From Bacillus sp. ISL-18 (lineage in GTDB: Bacteria > Bacillota > Bacilli > Bacillales > Cytobacillaceae), in the NCBI RefSeq assembly GCF_018613415.1, contig NZ_JAGGQG010000002.1:895438-959437 (forward strand): a stretch of 64,000 nt of DNA, written 5' to 3'. Below, one piece after another: positions 34,229 through 42,262 of this stretch. The notes under the pieces were generated by a model, which was given only the letters and a program-made list of their open reading frames with translations, was not told the DNA's origin and made no database searches. Position 1 is the stretch's first letter. Each line of letters begins with the position of its first letter. Made by a program: the position numbers and the translations under genes.

Positions 34229-34277
34229 ATGAAGGGGAAGCTAAAGCAGGTTGCAAGCTTCCCACTTCTTTCGGTCA

Positions 34278-34424
34278 ATGTTTTCATCAGATTCAGAACA
34301 AATGATTCCGACAATTTCTTGCCATTATATAGCGTCAGTAACAATATTAGAGTTGAATCCGACGCAAAGAATACCTGAAATAATAAGTAGAATAGATCAA
34401 ATTGTATATGATATTGGGTATTGA
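34278..34424 (+). pseudogene. C-terminal gene fragment at the right border of the insertion element
   Basis: A 48-codon frame (MFSSDSEQMIPTISCHYIA, later LNPTQRIPEIISRID) starts exactly at the element border and ends at TGA 34422. It looks like the end of a longer protein cut by the element and lies directly upstream of the remains of a second LipO-type gene. I do not recognise the family. Confidence 0.4.
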
Positions 34425-34448
34425 CCGGAAAAAGTCGTAAAAATTAAA

Positions 34449-34796
34449 ACAAAAGAATCAAAATATATATTCAATCAGTGGGAACTTGGAAACAATACTT
34501 TGTCACAAGTTTGGCAAGGAAATCTGGTAAATTATTGGGATGAATTGGTTAAGTTTAATGATTCAGCAGTCATTTCTCCGGCATTTGGTTTCCGGTTTAA
34601 TCCTGATCCGGTGAAAACAGAAATTGCAGCAAGTACAAACGTTATCAATCAGTACAAAGTTCCACTTGAATCTGGCACCTTAGATCCTAATAAGGCTTTA
34701 CCAGAGTTTAATAAAAAACTAAAAGCAGCAGGCATTGATAAAATAATCGCTGAGAAGCAAAAGAAATTTGATGAGTGGAAAAAGAATAATTAACTA
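34449..34796 (+). pseudogene. LipO-type lipoprotein gene, truncated copy 2
   Basis: About 115 codons nearly identical to the last part of the gene at 6863 (residues about 382-495: NQWELGNNTLSQVWQGN and following), ending EWKKNN and followed by the same hairpin. Directly upstream stands one AAAGTCGTAA element (34431), which in the parent lies in the promoter. The copy therefore looks like a full gene with an internal deletion of about 1.3 kb from promoter to codon 382. No signal peptide remains. Confidence 0.9.
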
Positions 34797-34913
34797 AAAG
34801 TGAGAAGAGAGCTAGTGATAATCTAGTTCTCATATTTTCGGCTACATATTTTTCTCAAAGGTCGAAAAACAAAAAAATGAAACGCAATCGGAACTCGAAA
34901 ACTTTTCACAAAA

Positions 34914-34942
34914 AAAGAGTGGGGGTCAGGCCCCCACTTTTA
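34914..34942 (-). terminator. Terminator of the riboswitch-controlled operon
   Basis: GTGGGGG and CCCCCAC arms with A- and U-tracts on both sides; on the minus strand it overlaps the stop codon of the TauE-like gene and ends in a run of U residues. Confidence 0.88.
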
Positions 34943-35690
34943 GCATAACCAGCATATAAACTGAAGATAGAATTGTTATTATGGCAATCATTAATTTTAA
35001 CCGATGAATAGGAACCCTTGTGGCAAGGCGAGCACCCGTTATAATTCCTATAATCGTACCTAGTAAACTAGCAGTAATTAACATGGAGGTGGTACTCATA
35101 TCGGCATGGGCGAAATATCCGAAAATCGATGGGATGGCAATGACGACTGAATTTAAAAGACTGACCCCCACCGCTATCCGAATATTGATTCCAAGACTAG
35201 CCAGTAATGGGACTAATAAAATCGGACCGCCGGCTCCAGTTAATGCGCAAATGACTGCTGTTATAAACCCAAGTAGCATAACTATAACAGAATGATTCAA
35301 TAGAGGTGATCGATTTATTTTCGTATTTTCATTGTTTTTCTTAAGTAGAATTGATAATCCAGCCAGCAGAACAAAGATATAGAGAAGAAGCCTTGCTAGA
35401 AAATCAGAAATTAACACATTGATTTGAACGCCTAAAAACGCACCTGGAAGGCTGCCGATACTCAAAAAGATGGCAAGTTTCAAATCCATGTTTTTTGATT
35501 TCCAATAGGAATAGGCTCCAATCAGACCTGAGACTGCAAAGGATAAGAAACTCAGTGCAAGGGAATCATGCACGGGCATTGCTAAAAAACCTACGTATAT
35601 TAACGGTAAAAGAAACCCGGAAATTCCGGACATACCTAATAAAACACCAATAATCAAATTGGAACACAAGACAATACTAAATGTGTACAT
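34926..35690 (-). CDS. TauE/SafE-family membrane permease
   Basis: 254 residues, about eight helices, two homologous halves each with the family pattern (SGISGFLLPLIYVGF near the N-terminus, LTGAGGPILLVPLLASLG in the second half). TauE/SafE proteins export sulfite, sulfonates or small organic anions, with few members characterised. It is the last gene of the minus-strand operon led by the purine riboswitch, 42 bp after the amidohydrolase stop. In that setting it may export a breakdown product or import the substrate; the sequence does not decide. Confidence 0.87.
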   Translation of the reverse strand: MYTFSIVLCSNLIIGVLLGMSGISGFLLPLIYVGFLAMPVHDSLALSFLSFAVSGLIGAYSYWKSKNMDLKLAIFLSIGSLPGAFLGVQINVLISDFLARLLLYIFVLLAGLSILLKKNNENTKINRSPLLNHSVIVMLLGFITAVICALTGAGGPILLVPLLASLGINIRIAVGVSLLNSVVIAIPSIFGYFAHADMSTTSMLITASLLGTIIGIITGARLATRVPIHRLKLMIAIITILSSVYMLVMLKVGA

Positions 35691-35732
35691 GTATAGACCT
35701 CAATTATTCCTAACCCATAAGCTGAAGCAGGG

Positions 35733-37082
35733 TTATATATTTGCTCGAATAGAAAGCTCCTTCATGGCAAGCTTACTTTCATAGATGATCTTTTCTTCAT
35801 CCAGTGTAAGTACTTCTCTGTTTTTCATTACGATTTTTCCATCGACAATACTATCGGTTATGTCATTACTGTTGACCGATTCAATCAGCGTGTTGATGAA
35901 GTTATGTGTCGGCTGAATATGAGGCTGATCGATGTTAACCAAAATCATATCGGCTTTTTTCCCAATCTCCAGTGTCCCTAATTGATCCTCTCGGAGCATT
36001 GCTTTGGCTCCGCCCATTGTGGCCATCTCTAAGATGCTCTTAGAAGGCATGACAACAGGGTCAAAAATAGGCACTCCCAAAAAGGCTCTCATTAAAGATT
36101 TAAACACTTTCATCTGATCAAATAAACTTAATCCTGAGTGTCCGGCCCCATCCGTCCCTAGACCAACACTGATCCCTTTTTGCAGCAAGCTAGGTGTTTT
36201 CGGAATGCCTTTCCCTGAATTACTAATCGGACAGTGAACTACTTTACTATTATATTCCTTAATGATATCCATTTCATTTTCAGAAAGCAGAATACTATGG
36301 GCTCCCAAGAAATTTTGATCCAAGACACCGATGGATTCAAGATATTCATAGGGGCGCATTTGGAAGTTCTCCAAGCAATAACTAATTTCATTTGGATATT
36401 CGTTCATATGAGTTTGTACACCTGTGGAACATTCTTTTGCCGTTTCAAAAACTTTCTGAATTAAATCAGGGGTACACGTAATAATCGATCTGAGGGAAAA
36501 CCAAACATCTATTCTTCCATTCCCCGCGCGATGAAAATCATTATACAATTGGAGATTTTGCTTAATATTTTCCTCTGTACTTGATTTCATCGTATCAGGT
36601 ATATCCTTACCGCTATCCATTGTGGAACAAGTAATCACCCCGCGTAAACCGGATTCCAAAACGGACTTTGCAACCCGATGCATGTGTCTTCCACCTGCAT
36701 CAATGAAGGCCGTTGTTCCAGATTTAATCATCTCCAGACAGCTTAACTGTGAGCTTATATAGACATCTTTTTCCTGGAGGTTGCTTTCAAATGGTACCAT
36801 GATCCGTGTCCAGATCATCGGGTATTCATCCGCGATTCTTCCGCGAAGCAGCTGTTGGCAAGTATGGGTATGTGCATCAATCAAGCCAGGCATTACTAGC
36901 TTGCCCTTCCCATCTAATGTTTCTTGTGTTGTATAAATAGTAGAAAGGAAGGCAGCATTGCCTATATCGATGATATTTTGGTTCTTTATCACAATCGATT
37001 GCTCATCGATTACACTGAAATCAGAGGTTAAGATCGAACAGTTTTTAATCATTAAATCTGCGTGACACTTTCGATTTTCCAT
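35733..37082 (-). CDS. Metal-dependent amidohydrolase/deaminase of the TRZ/ATZ (SsnA/MtaD) group
   Basis: 449 residues. The metal site is seen in MPGLIDAHTHTCQQLLRG (HxH, about residue 70), a central His in TGVQTHMNEYP (about 228), His in FLGAHSILLSENE (about 265) and Asp in GLGTDGAGHSG (about 315). This set marks cytosine/guanine deaminase-like amidohydrolases, close to the 5-methylthioadenosine/S-adenosylhomocysteine deaminase and triazine hydrolase branch. It should remove an amino group from a purine- or triazine-like ring in the cytoplasm. The guanine-class riboswitch upstream of the operon supports a purine-type substrate. AGGAGG lies 8 nt before the ATG. Confidence 0.88.
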   Translation of the reverse strand: MENRKCHADLMIKNCSILTSDFSVIDEQSIVIKNQNIIDIGNAAFLSTIYTTQETLDGKGKLVMPGLIDAHTHTCQQLLRGRIADEYPMIWTRIMVPFESNLQEKDVYISSQLSCLEMIKSGTTAFIDAGGRHMHRVAKSVLESGLRGVITCSTMDSGKDIPDTMKSSTEENIKQNLQLYNDFHRAGNGRIDVWFSLRSIITCTPDLIQKVFETAKECSTGVQTHMNEYPNEISYCLENFQMRPYEYLESIGVLDQNFLGAHSILLSENEMDIIKEYNSKVVHCPISNSGKGIPKTPSLLQKGISVGLGTDGAGHSGLSLFDQMKVFKSLMRAFLGVPIFDPVVMPSKSILEMATMGGAKAMLREDQLGTLEIGKKADMILVNIDQPHIQPTHNFINTLIESVNSNDITDSIVDGKIVMKNREVLTLDEEKIIYESKLAMKELSIRANI

Positions 37083-37148
37083 GGTGTTCCTCCTTAGATG
37101 ACTAACATAGAAACAGGGGGGCAGCCGCCTCCCTTTATCCTGTAGATT

Positions 37149-37607
37149 TTAGAACGAATCTGCCGCATTGGTTAAGTTCAGAAATATCTCTGCAAAAATG
37201 GCTTGCACAAGAAATGTACCTGTAAAAACCAACAGTGCGACGATGACCATTTTCCAGCTTTGGCTGATAAAGGTTTTAAAATTAAGGCCAATTCCAGCAA
37301 GGGTCCCTACGATGGTGATGGGAGCCATAAAGGAGATTTTCGCTGTGTAATCAATGATCGGCTGGGATACGGGTGAAATCGGACTTGCCACCAGTACTCC
37401 TGTCAGAACCACATAAACAATGGCAGGGATTTTTAAGGGAATGATTTTTCCTAAAAAGATACCGACAAAAGCGATTGCGGATAAAATCAATACTCCAGGA
37501 ATGGATTCTGCAATGGACATATGATTTCCAACCAGGTTTGCCAAAAGGGTTGTCACAACGGACGTTAGTAAAAGGGAAACGGTCCAATCACGCATATTCA
37601 TTGTCAT
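37149..37607 (-). CDS. Small membrane partner of DUF3100 protein
   Basis: 152 residues, four or five membrane helices, with Gly/Pro-rich segments (GVLVASPISPVSQPI, GTLAGIGLNFKTF). It starts one base after the DUF3100 stop (TAA-T-ATG), with GGTGGG as ribosome site inside the upstream gene, so the two are coupled in translation and presumably form a two-component transporter. I know of no characterised homologue. The amidohydrolase gene follows after 66 bp. Confidence 0.8.
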   Translation of the reverse strand: MTMNMRDWTVSLLLTSVVTTLLANLVGNHMSIAESIPGVLILSAIAFVGIFLGKIIPLKIPAIVYVVLTGVLVASPISPVSQPIIDYTAKISFMAPITIVGTLAGIGLNFKTFISQSWKMVIVALLVFTGTFLVQAIFAEIFLNLTNAADSF

Positions 37608-37608
37608 A

Positions 37609-38472
37609 TTAATTGCCCACCTTCATTGTTGTTGTTTGTTTAATTGCTCGTGTTTGTTTTGGGCTGATTCTAGGTTCTAACCAGTGATAAAGTTTCTTTG
37701 TTATAGGTAGTGAAATAAATAAAGTAAAGTAAATTCCAATAATAGCGGACAACATATCACTTGCACCTGCTAGCATGACAATCTGGTCAGCGTAATGAGG
37801 ATAGATGGCTGCGAGTGTGCTAGAAGCTGCTGCCATCATGACACCACTGCCGACGCCGCTGGCCATTGCGAGTGCTAATGGATGAAAAATATTCGTAGCG
37901 GCAACGATACTTGCCAAAAATCCGATATAAATGGTACCGATAATAAATCCGATGATGTAAATGGATAGGGCTCCTCTTGCTTCTGGTGAATTGGCCCCGT
38001 ATAGATGACAAATCAATCCGTAATCCTTATCTCGGCACGTGGAACTTGTTGCACCAATCGCTTCTTTTTTAATCCCAAGCAGTAAGGCAACTGGTAAGGC
38101 AAGCAAAATTGTTCCGACATGGCCAAGTTCTTGAAAGGCTAAGGCTGGGCCAACATCGACTAGCTTTGGAAGGTTCGAACCAGCCAGCACGCCAACTTTT
38201 GCCATGAAAGGGGTAATGGCAACGAGAACAAGCGATGAGGCTTTTTTCGTTTCCTTTTCTTTGAAAAATTTGAAAAGATCAGGTCCCAGTAAGACACTTA
38301 TGACAATCGCAAAGAGCATTGGATAGACAATAATTAAAGCAGAACCTACTTGAAGCTTTTTCATTCCTATCAGTTCAGCAATGAGGACGATGACGAAAGC
38401 AGCCAAATATAAGCGATAATTCTCTTTTATTTTTCCCACTATCGACTGACGTTGATCTGTGTTGTTATTCAT
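37609..38472 (-). CDS. DUF3100 membrane protein, predicted transporter subunit
   Basis: 287 residues, about eight helices, matching the DUF3100 family (LYLAAFVIVLIAELIGMKKLQVG at the start, cited here as LIAELIGMKKLQVG; GATSSTCRDKDYGLI; ASGVGSGVMMAAASS). Start at 38472 is chosen because GAGAGG stands before it; an upstream frame extension to 38601 runs through the hairpin of the leader. It is the first gene after the purine riboswitch, so its likely role is uptake of a purine or purine-like compound with the coupled 152-residue protein. No transport function has been shown for the family to my knowledge. Confidence 0.85.
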   Translation of the reverse strand: MNNNTDQRQSIVGKIKENYRLYLAAFVIVLIAELIGMKKLQVGSALIIVYPMLFAIVISVLLGPDLFKFFKEKETKKASSLVLVAITPFMAKVGVLAGSNLPKLVDVGPALAFQELGHVGTILLALPVALLLGIKKEAIGATSSTCRDKDYGLICHLYGANSPEARGALSIYIIGFIIGTIYIGFLASIVAATNIFHPLALAMASGVGSGVMMAAASSTLAAIYPHYADQIVMLAGASDMLSAIIGIYFTLFISLPITKKLYHWLEPRISPKQTRAIKQTTTMKVGN

Positions 38473-38529
38473 TCTCTTTTTCCTCTCCCTGTCAATTTTT
38501 CTTTTAAATTTTTTCGTATAAATAAGAAG

Positions 38530-38556
38530 AACTCTAGTTATTTTAACTAGAGTTTG
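38530..38556 (-). terminator. Leader hairpin, candidate riboswitch expression platform
   Basis: On the minus strand AACTCTAGTTA, loop AAA, TAACTAGAGTT, then a CUUCUUAUUU run, located between the riboswitch and the DUF3100 start. It could act as the ligand-controlled terminator. A second weaker hairpin (GCAGTGA/TCACTTGC) lies at 38592-38617. Confidence 0.6.
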
Positions 38557-38638
38557 ACATACGGAAAAAACAAAAAACGAGGAATAGTCTGAATAAAGCA
38601 AGTGATTCGTTCACTGCTAAAACTTATCGTTTCCTGTC

Positions 38639-38713
38639 ATTCCCCATAGTCAAACCATTTACGGTAGTTTGGTAGAGACTTTTGGACCGTATTTCCAAAT
38701 TTATACGAAGAAT
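38639..38713 (-). promoter_or_regulatory. Purine riboswitch, guanine class
   Basis: On the minus strand the aptamer core is recognisable: P1 arms ATTCTTCG and TGGGGAAT, J1/2 TATAA, P2 TTTGGA/TCCAAA enclosing loop AATACGG, J2/3 AGTCTCTACC, P3 CAAACT/GGTTTG enclosing loop ACCGTAAAT, and J3/1 GACTA. The two loops keep the GG and CC needed for the loop-loop contact. C in GACTA (position 74 in xpt numbering) indicates guanine, hypoxanthine or xanthine rather than adenine. J2/3 reads UCUCUACC where UUUCUACC is usual, a change at the flipped-out position 48. It lies about 170 bp before the DUF3100 gene. Confidence 0.9.
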
Positions 38714-38903
38714 TATAAAAGACGAATATTAAATTATTTTTTGTAAAAAACGTTCGTTTATTTATAATTTATATCATTTTATTTAGAAAGTCAAAGTGTT
38801 TTTAGTAACTATTTACGAAATATAAGAGTGGAATTGGTTGAATAGATTGAAGGGAAAGGCAGACTAACATCTCAAATAAAAAAAGCTATAAAATCAACCC
38901 AAA

Positions 38904-39567
38904 TTGCAAACATTACTGATACCACCGTATCTATGGTTAAATCAGGTAAAGGCTTTGGTTACTTCTCGCATATGAAGCCAAGCTATGTTCTACAAGAATC
39001 CGTAATTACGGGGCATCACCTTCACAAAACCATAGTCTTACACGGATGCTGCAATCGGACTTAACTTGTCGATTACAAGAAATAGTCAAAATCCGGAAAA
39101 AACGATGCAATTCTTGAACCTGCTTTATACTAACAAAGATATTATGAACCTGTTAACGAGTAGTATTGAGGGTAAGCACTACCAGCTTACTTGCTAGGGA
39201 ACGATTAAATTACCAGATGGAGTAAAAGAATCAAAATATGTATTTAATCAATGGGAACTAGGAAACAATGGTTTGACACATGTTTGGCAAGGCAATCTGG
39301 TAAACTATTGGGATGAATTGAGCAAATTTAATGATTCGGCGGTCATTTCTCCTGTATTTGGTTTCCAGTTTAATCCTGACCCGGCCGGTGAAAACAGAAA
39401 TTGAAGCAAGTACTAACGTTATCAATCAGTACAAAGCTCCACTCAGCGGGCACCTTGGATCCTAATAAGGCTTTACCAGAATTTAATTAAAAACTAAAAA
39501 CAGCAGGCATTGATAAAATCATTGCTGAAAAGCAAAAGCAATTTGATGAGTGGAAAAAGAATAATTA
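38904..39567 (+). pseudogene. LipO-type lipoprotein gene, truncated and frameshifted copy 3
   Basis: Corresponds to codons about 271-495 of the gene at 6863, from ANITD(T)TVSMVKSGKGFG-like sequence to EWKKNN. It has several lesions: a deletion near 39015, an in-frame TAG near 39196, an insertion near 39386, and a deletion near 39445. The hairpin that follows the parent gene is also copied (39576-39615). It is more decayed than copy 2, so the two losses are of different age. Confidence 0.9.
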
Positions 39568-39884
39568 AATAAAGTGAGAAGAGAGCTAGGGAGAATTTAA
39601 CCTAGTTCTCTTTTTTATGGCTACATATTTAATTAAGTGTTTAATTAAAACTGAGGTGTTAAAATAAGGTAATATAAGTATCGTGGTATTATTTTAAATG
39701 GAGCAAGGAGAGTCAATTAAATGAAAGAAATTTGTAGTCTCTTACTCTGATTAGTTGCAAATAATTTAGCCCTTCCTTACATGGTTAGGGCTTTTTAGTA
39801 TTTTTAAATCTTATGATTTTTATCGCTTTGGAAAATTTTGAAATTTGATATCATAAAGTCAAAATAATGAAAGAAGGAATATTA
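39568..39884. other. Intergenic region
   Basis: Contains the copied hairpin of the lipoprotein gene (39576-39615) and a hairpin terminator GCCCT/AGGGC with U-run at 39769-39798. Nothing else is recognised. Confidence 0.6.
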
Positions 39885-40288
39885 ATGCCAAAATGGATGT
39901 TGGTTACATTTATTGTTATTTTATTAATCTTGTTCTTATTTTTCGCCATCTTAAGAATCGGCAGGGATATGTTTGAAAAAAAGCACAAGAGACTGCAGCA
40001 TTGTTACTTAAAGGTGCTGAAGTTAAGGACATAAAAATAATTCAGAAAGAAGACATCAAAGGTTTACCATTAGCAGTGCAAAATTGGTTAAGGAACTCCA
40101 ATGTAATAGGAAAACAGCAAATAAAAACTGTTCGCTTAAAACAAGAAGGACGGATGCGTATAAAAATAGATGGACCTTGGATGCCTTCACGAGCTGATCA
40201 GTACTTTACTGTTGATAAACCAGGGTTATGGAACAATCATTTGTTAACCCGGGAAAGGAGTGCCCTTGAAGTTTTAAAAAAGGTGTGA
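39885..40288 (+). pseudogene. DUF6544-like gene, frameshifted and 3'-truncated
   Basis: The frame starting at ATG 39885 (after AAGAAGGA) encodes a membrane helix (MLVTFIVILLILFLFFAIL) and a linker, then breaks at about 39982 in an A-run; the continuation in another frame reads AQETAALLLKGAEVKDIK and PLAVQNWLRNSNVIG, typical of the start of DUF6544 proteins. After FTVDKPG the sequence diverges and stops at 40286, whereas the family is about twice as long. So it is damaged at both places. Confidence 0.65.
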
Positions 40289-40343
40289 AGTTAAATGCTT
40301 CGTTTGTTTTGATATCAACATTAATTGAAAGAAGAGGTGGAAT

Positions 40344-40763
40344 ATGAATAAAAAACAGCTTTTTTACTGGGCCGGTACATTACAGCTATTAGTAGGTATA
40401 GGGGCCGTAGTTTCAGGAATAATTTTAATATTAGATCCCGATGGTAGTAATTTAAGTTTGTCAGTAGCAATCTTGAAGGATTCACCATTTGAAGACTTTT
40501 TAATACCTGGAATCACTTTATTAATCATTAACGGAATTGGCAGCATTTTGGGAAGCTTCTTTTCTTTTAAACGTCGTCTTTTTGCGGGACAGATAACGAT
40601 GATACTCGGTACTGCAATGGTCATCTGGATTTCAGCCCAAGTATATTGGATCAACTGGATAAGTTGGTTGCAACCAGTCTATCTTATAGTTGGCATATTT
40701 GAAATTATTTTAGGCTTTGTCTTATATAAGAACATTAATTCATTGAAGACGTTTCCCTTGTAG
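40344..40763 (+). CDS. Small four-helix membrane protein
   Basis: 139 residues with four predicted membrane helices: FYWAGTLQLLVGIGAVVSG, FLIPGITLLIINGIGSILG, ITMILGTAMVIWISAQVYW and LQPVYLIVGIFEIILGFVL. A clear ribosome site (AGAGGTGG) precedes the ATG. I recognise no characterised family; similar small proteins often lie beside DUF6544 genes, as here. No metal-binding or catalytic motif is visible. Confidence 0.72.
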   Translation: MNKKQLFYWAGTLQLLVGIGAVVSGIILILDPDGSNLSLSVAILKDSPFEDFLIPGITLLIINGIGSILGSFFSFKRRLFAGQITMILGTAMVIWISAQVYWINWISWLQPVYLIVGIFEIILGFVLYKNINSLKTFPL

Positions 40764-40954
40764 GATTTCTTTTGATTGAGCCTTCTAATCTTATTTAACT
40801 GAGGGATATTTGTTCTTTGGGATGGTTTATAAAAAGGAGTACCCAAGTGATACTGCCACCAACTATACATGAAATCGTAATAGTATTCTGAAAAACATGT
40901 ACAAATGATTCACTACTATATATAATAGCTTTAGCATAAATAAATAGATTTCAT

Positions 40955-41116
40955 AAACAGGTGCTAAAATCATTAAAGATTATTAGCTTAATAGGGAAGT
41001 TGGTTGAAAGCCAACGCGGTCCCGCCACTGTAAATGGGAGCATCCTATAATAGCCACTGTCGTAAGATGGGAAGGTATAGGAAGCGATGATCATAAGCCA
41101 GGAGACCTACCTGTTT
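40955..41116 (+). promoter_or_regulatory. Cobalamin riboswitch
   Basis: P1 arms AAACAGGT and ACCTGTTT close an element with the conserved blocks AATAGGGAAGTTGGTTGAAAG (given in part), GCGGTCCCGCCACTGTAAAT, and the B12 box region AGCCAGGAGACC. Together with the downstream terminator it should switch off the B12 operon when adenosylcobalamin is plentiful. Confidence 0.95.
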
Positions 41117-41195
41117 ATTCAAGCCAAAACCTACGAGGATAGGAAAGTGTGGCATGCTGGACTCTTTACGTTTCGTATTAGAATCTACTCATACC

Positions 41196-41229
41196 AACAT
41201 CTCCATGTCTTCATGGAGATGTTTTTTGT
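41196..41229 (+). terminator. Riboswitch-controlled terminator before btuF
   Basis: AACATCTCCATG, loop TCTT, CATGGAGATGTT, then TTTTTG, 74 bp before the btuF start. Confidence 0.88.
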
Positions 41230-41302
41230 TTTCCAGCTAGAAAGTGTTATTGGCAGGATTTATTTTCATTATGCTGCAAAATCAAAATCAGGGGGAAAAA
41301 AG

Positions 41303-42262
41303 ATGAAGAAATGGTATTCACTATTGTTGGTTGTTTTATTAACAATAGGCGTCCTTGCAGGTTGTGCTGGGACAACGAAACCGAACGAGGAAGGAAATCA
41401 GGCGAAAACAGAAAATACAACAGCAGCTTTTCCGGTAACCATCAAAGATGCTTTAGGGAACAAAGTTGTGATGAAGCAAAAGCCTGAGAAAATTGTGTCA
41501 CTAATGCCAAGCAATACTGAAATTGCCTATGCATTAGGCTTAGGTAAGGAAATGGTGGGAGTCTCGGATTATGATAATTATCCAAAAGATACTCTAAAAA
41601 AAGAAAAAATTGGCGGGCAGCAATTTAATACGGAGAAAATCATTGGATTAAAACCAAACCTAGTTTTGGCGCATGCCTCATCTGCTTCGATCGCGAAGGA
41701 TGCCCTTCAGCAACTGCGCGATGCAGGAATTCCGGTTCTGGTTGTTGCTAATGCACAAAACTTTGAACAGGTTTATAACTCTATTGAGATGATCGGGAAA
41801 GCAACCGGAGAATCAAAAAAAGCAGATGAAGTTGTAAAAGGCATGAAGGATCAATTGGCGGCTATTAAGGCAAAGGCAGCATCCATAAAGGAAAAGAAAA
41901 AAGTGTATATGGAAGTAGCTCCTGCACCCGATATTTATACAACAGGAAAAAATACGTTTATGGACGAAATGCTAACAACCATTCAAGCTGACAATGTCGC
42001 AAACGATCAACAAGGCTGGATTAAGGTTGATCAGGAAGCGATTATTCAAAAAAATCCTGAAGTCATCATCACTACATATGGATACTATGTAAAGAATGCT
42101 GTCCAACAAGTGTTAACAAGAAAAGGCTGGGAGAATGTGGACGCGGTAAAAAATAAACAAGTAATGGATATTAATTCAGACCTTGTCGACCGCCCAGGCC
42201 CAAGGGTTATTGAAGGAGTAGAGGAGCTTGCTAAGGCAATCTATCCGGATGTATTTAAATAA
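41303..42262 (+). CDS. btuF: Cobalamin ABC transporter substrate-binding lipoprotein
   Basis: 319 residues. Lipoprotein signal with lipobox LAGC (Cys about 19), then a periplasmic-binding fold of the BtuF/FepB type: PEKIVSLMPSNTEIAYALGLG, GGQQFNTEKIIGLKPNLVLA, and a C-terminal IEGVEELAKAIYPD helix. It captures cobalamin or cobinamide outside the membrane and gives it to BtuCD. The start at 41303 is set by GGGGGAAAA and by the signal peptide; the longer upstream frame runs into the riboswitch. First gene of the B12 operon. Confidence 0.94.
   Translation: MKKWYSLLLVVLLTIGVLAGCAGTTKPNEEGNQAKTENTTAAFPVTIKDALGNKVVMKQKPEKIVSLMPSNTEIAYALGLGKEMVGVSDYDNYPKDTLKKEKIGGQQFNTEKIIGLKPNLVLAHASSASIAKDALQQLRDAGIPVLVVANAQNFEQVYNSIEMIGKATGESKKADEVVKGMKDQLAAIKAKAASIKEKKKVYMEVAPAPDIYTTGKNTFMDEMLTTIQADNVANDQQGWIKVDQEAIIQKNPEVIITTYGYYVKNAVQQVLTRKGWENVDAVKNKQVMDINSDLVDRPGPRVIEGVEELAKAIYPDVFK

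Larger units (their letters stand above)
32232..34277 (+). mobile_element. Decayed insertion element (DUF6431, Mu-type transposase, AAA ATPase, DUF5348)
   Basis: A perfect 10-bp terminal inverted repeat, TGACCGAAAG at 32232-32241 and its complement CTTTCGGTCA at 34268-34277, bounds four gene remnants in the usual order of this transposon type. All but the last are broken, and the transposase has lost all but its C-terminus, so the element cannot move itself. No target duplication is visible at the ends. A hairpin (GGACGCCTCCC/GGGAGACGTCC) lies near the left end at 32343-32393. Confidence 0.85.

Noticed and set aside
38740..38790. AACGTTCG-centred sequence upstream of the purine riboswitch as a regulator site
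   Set aside because: Only one copy, imperfect symmetry and AT-rich context; more likely just the promoter region of the operon.
41087..41302. N-terminal extension of btuF into the riboswitch
   Set aside because: The frame is open by chance; the signal peptide and ribosome site place the start at 41303.
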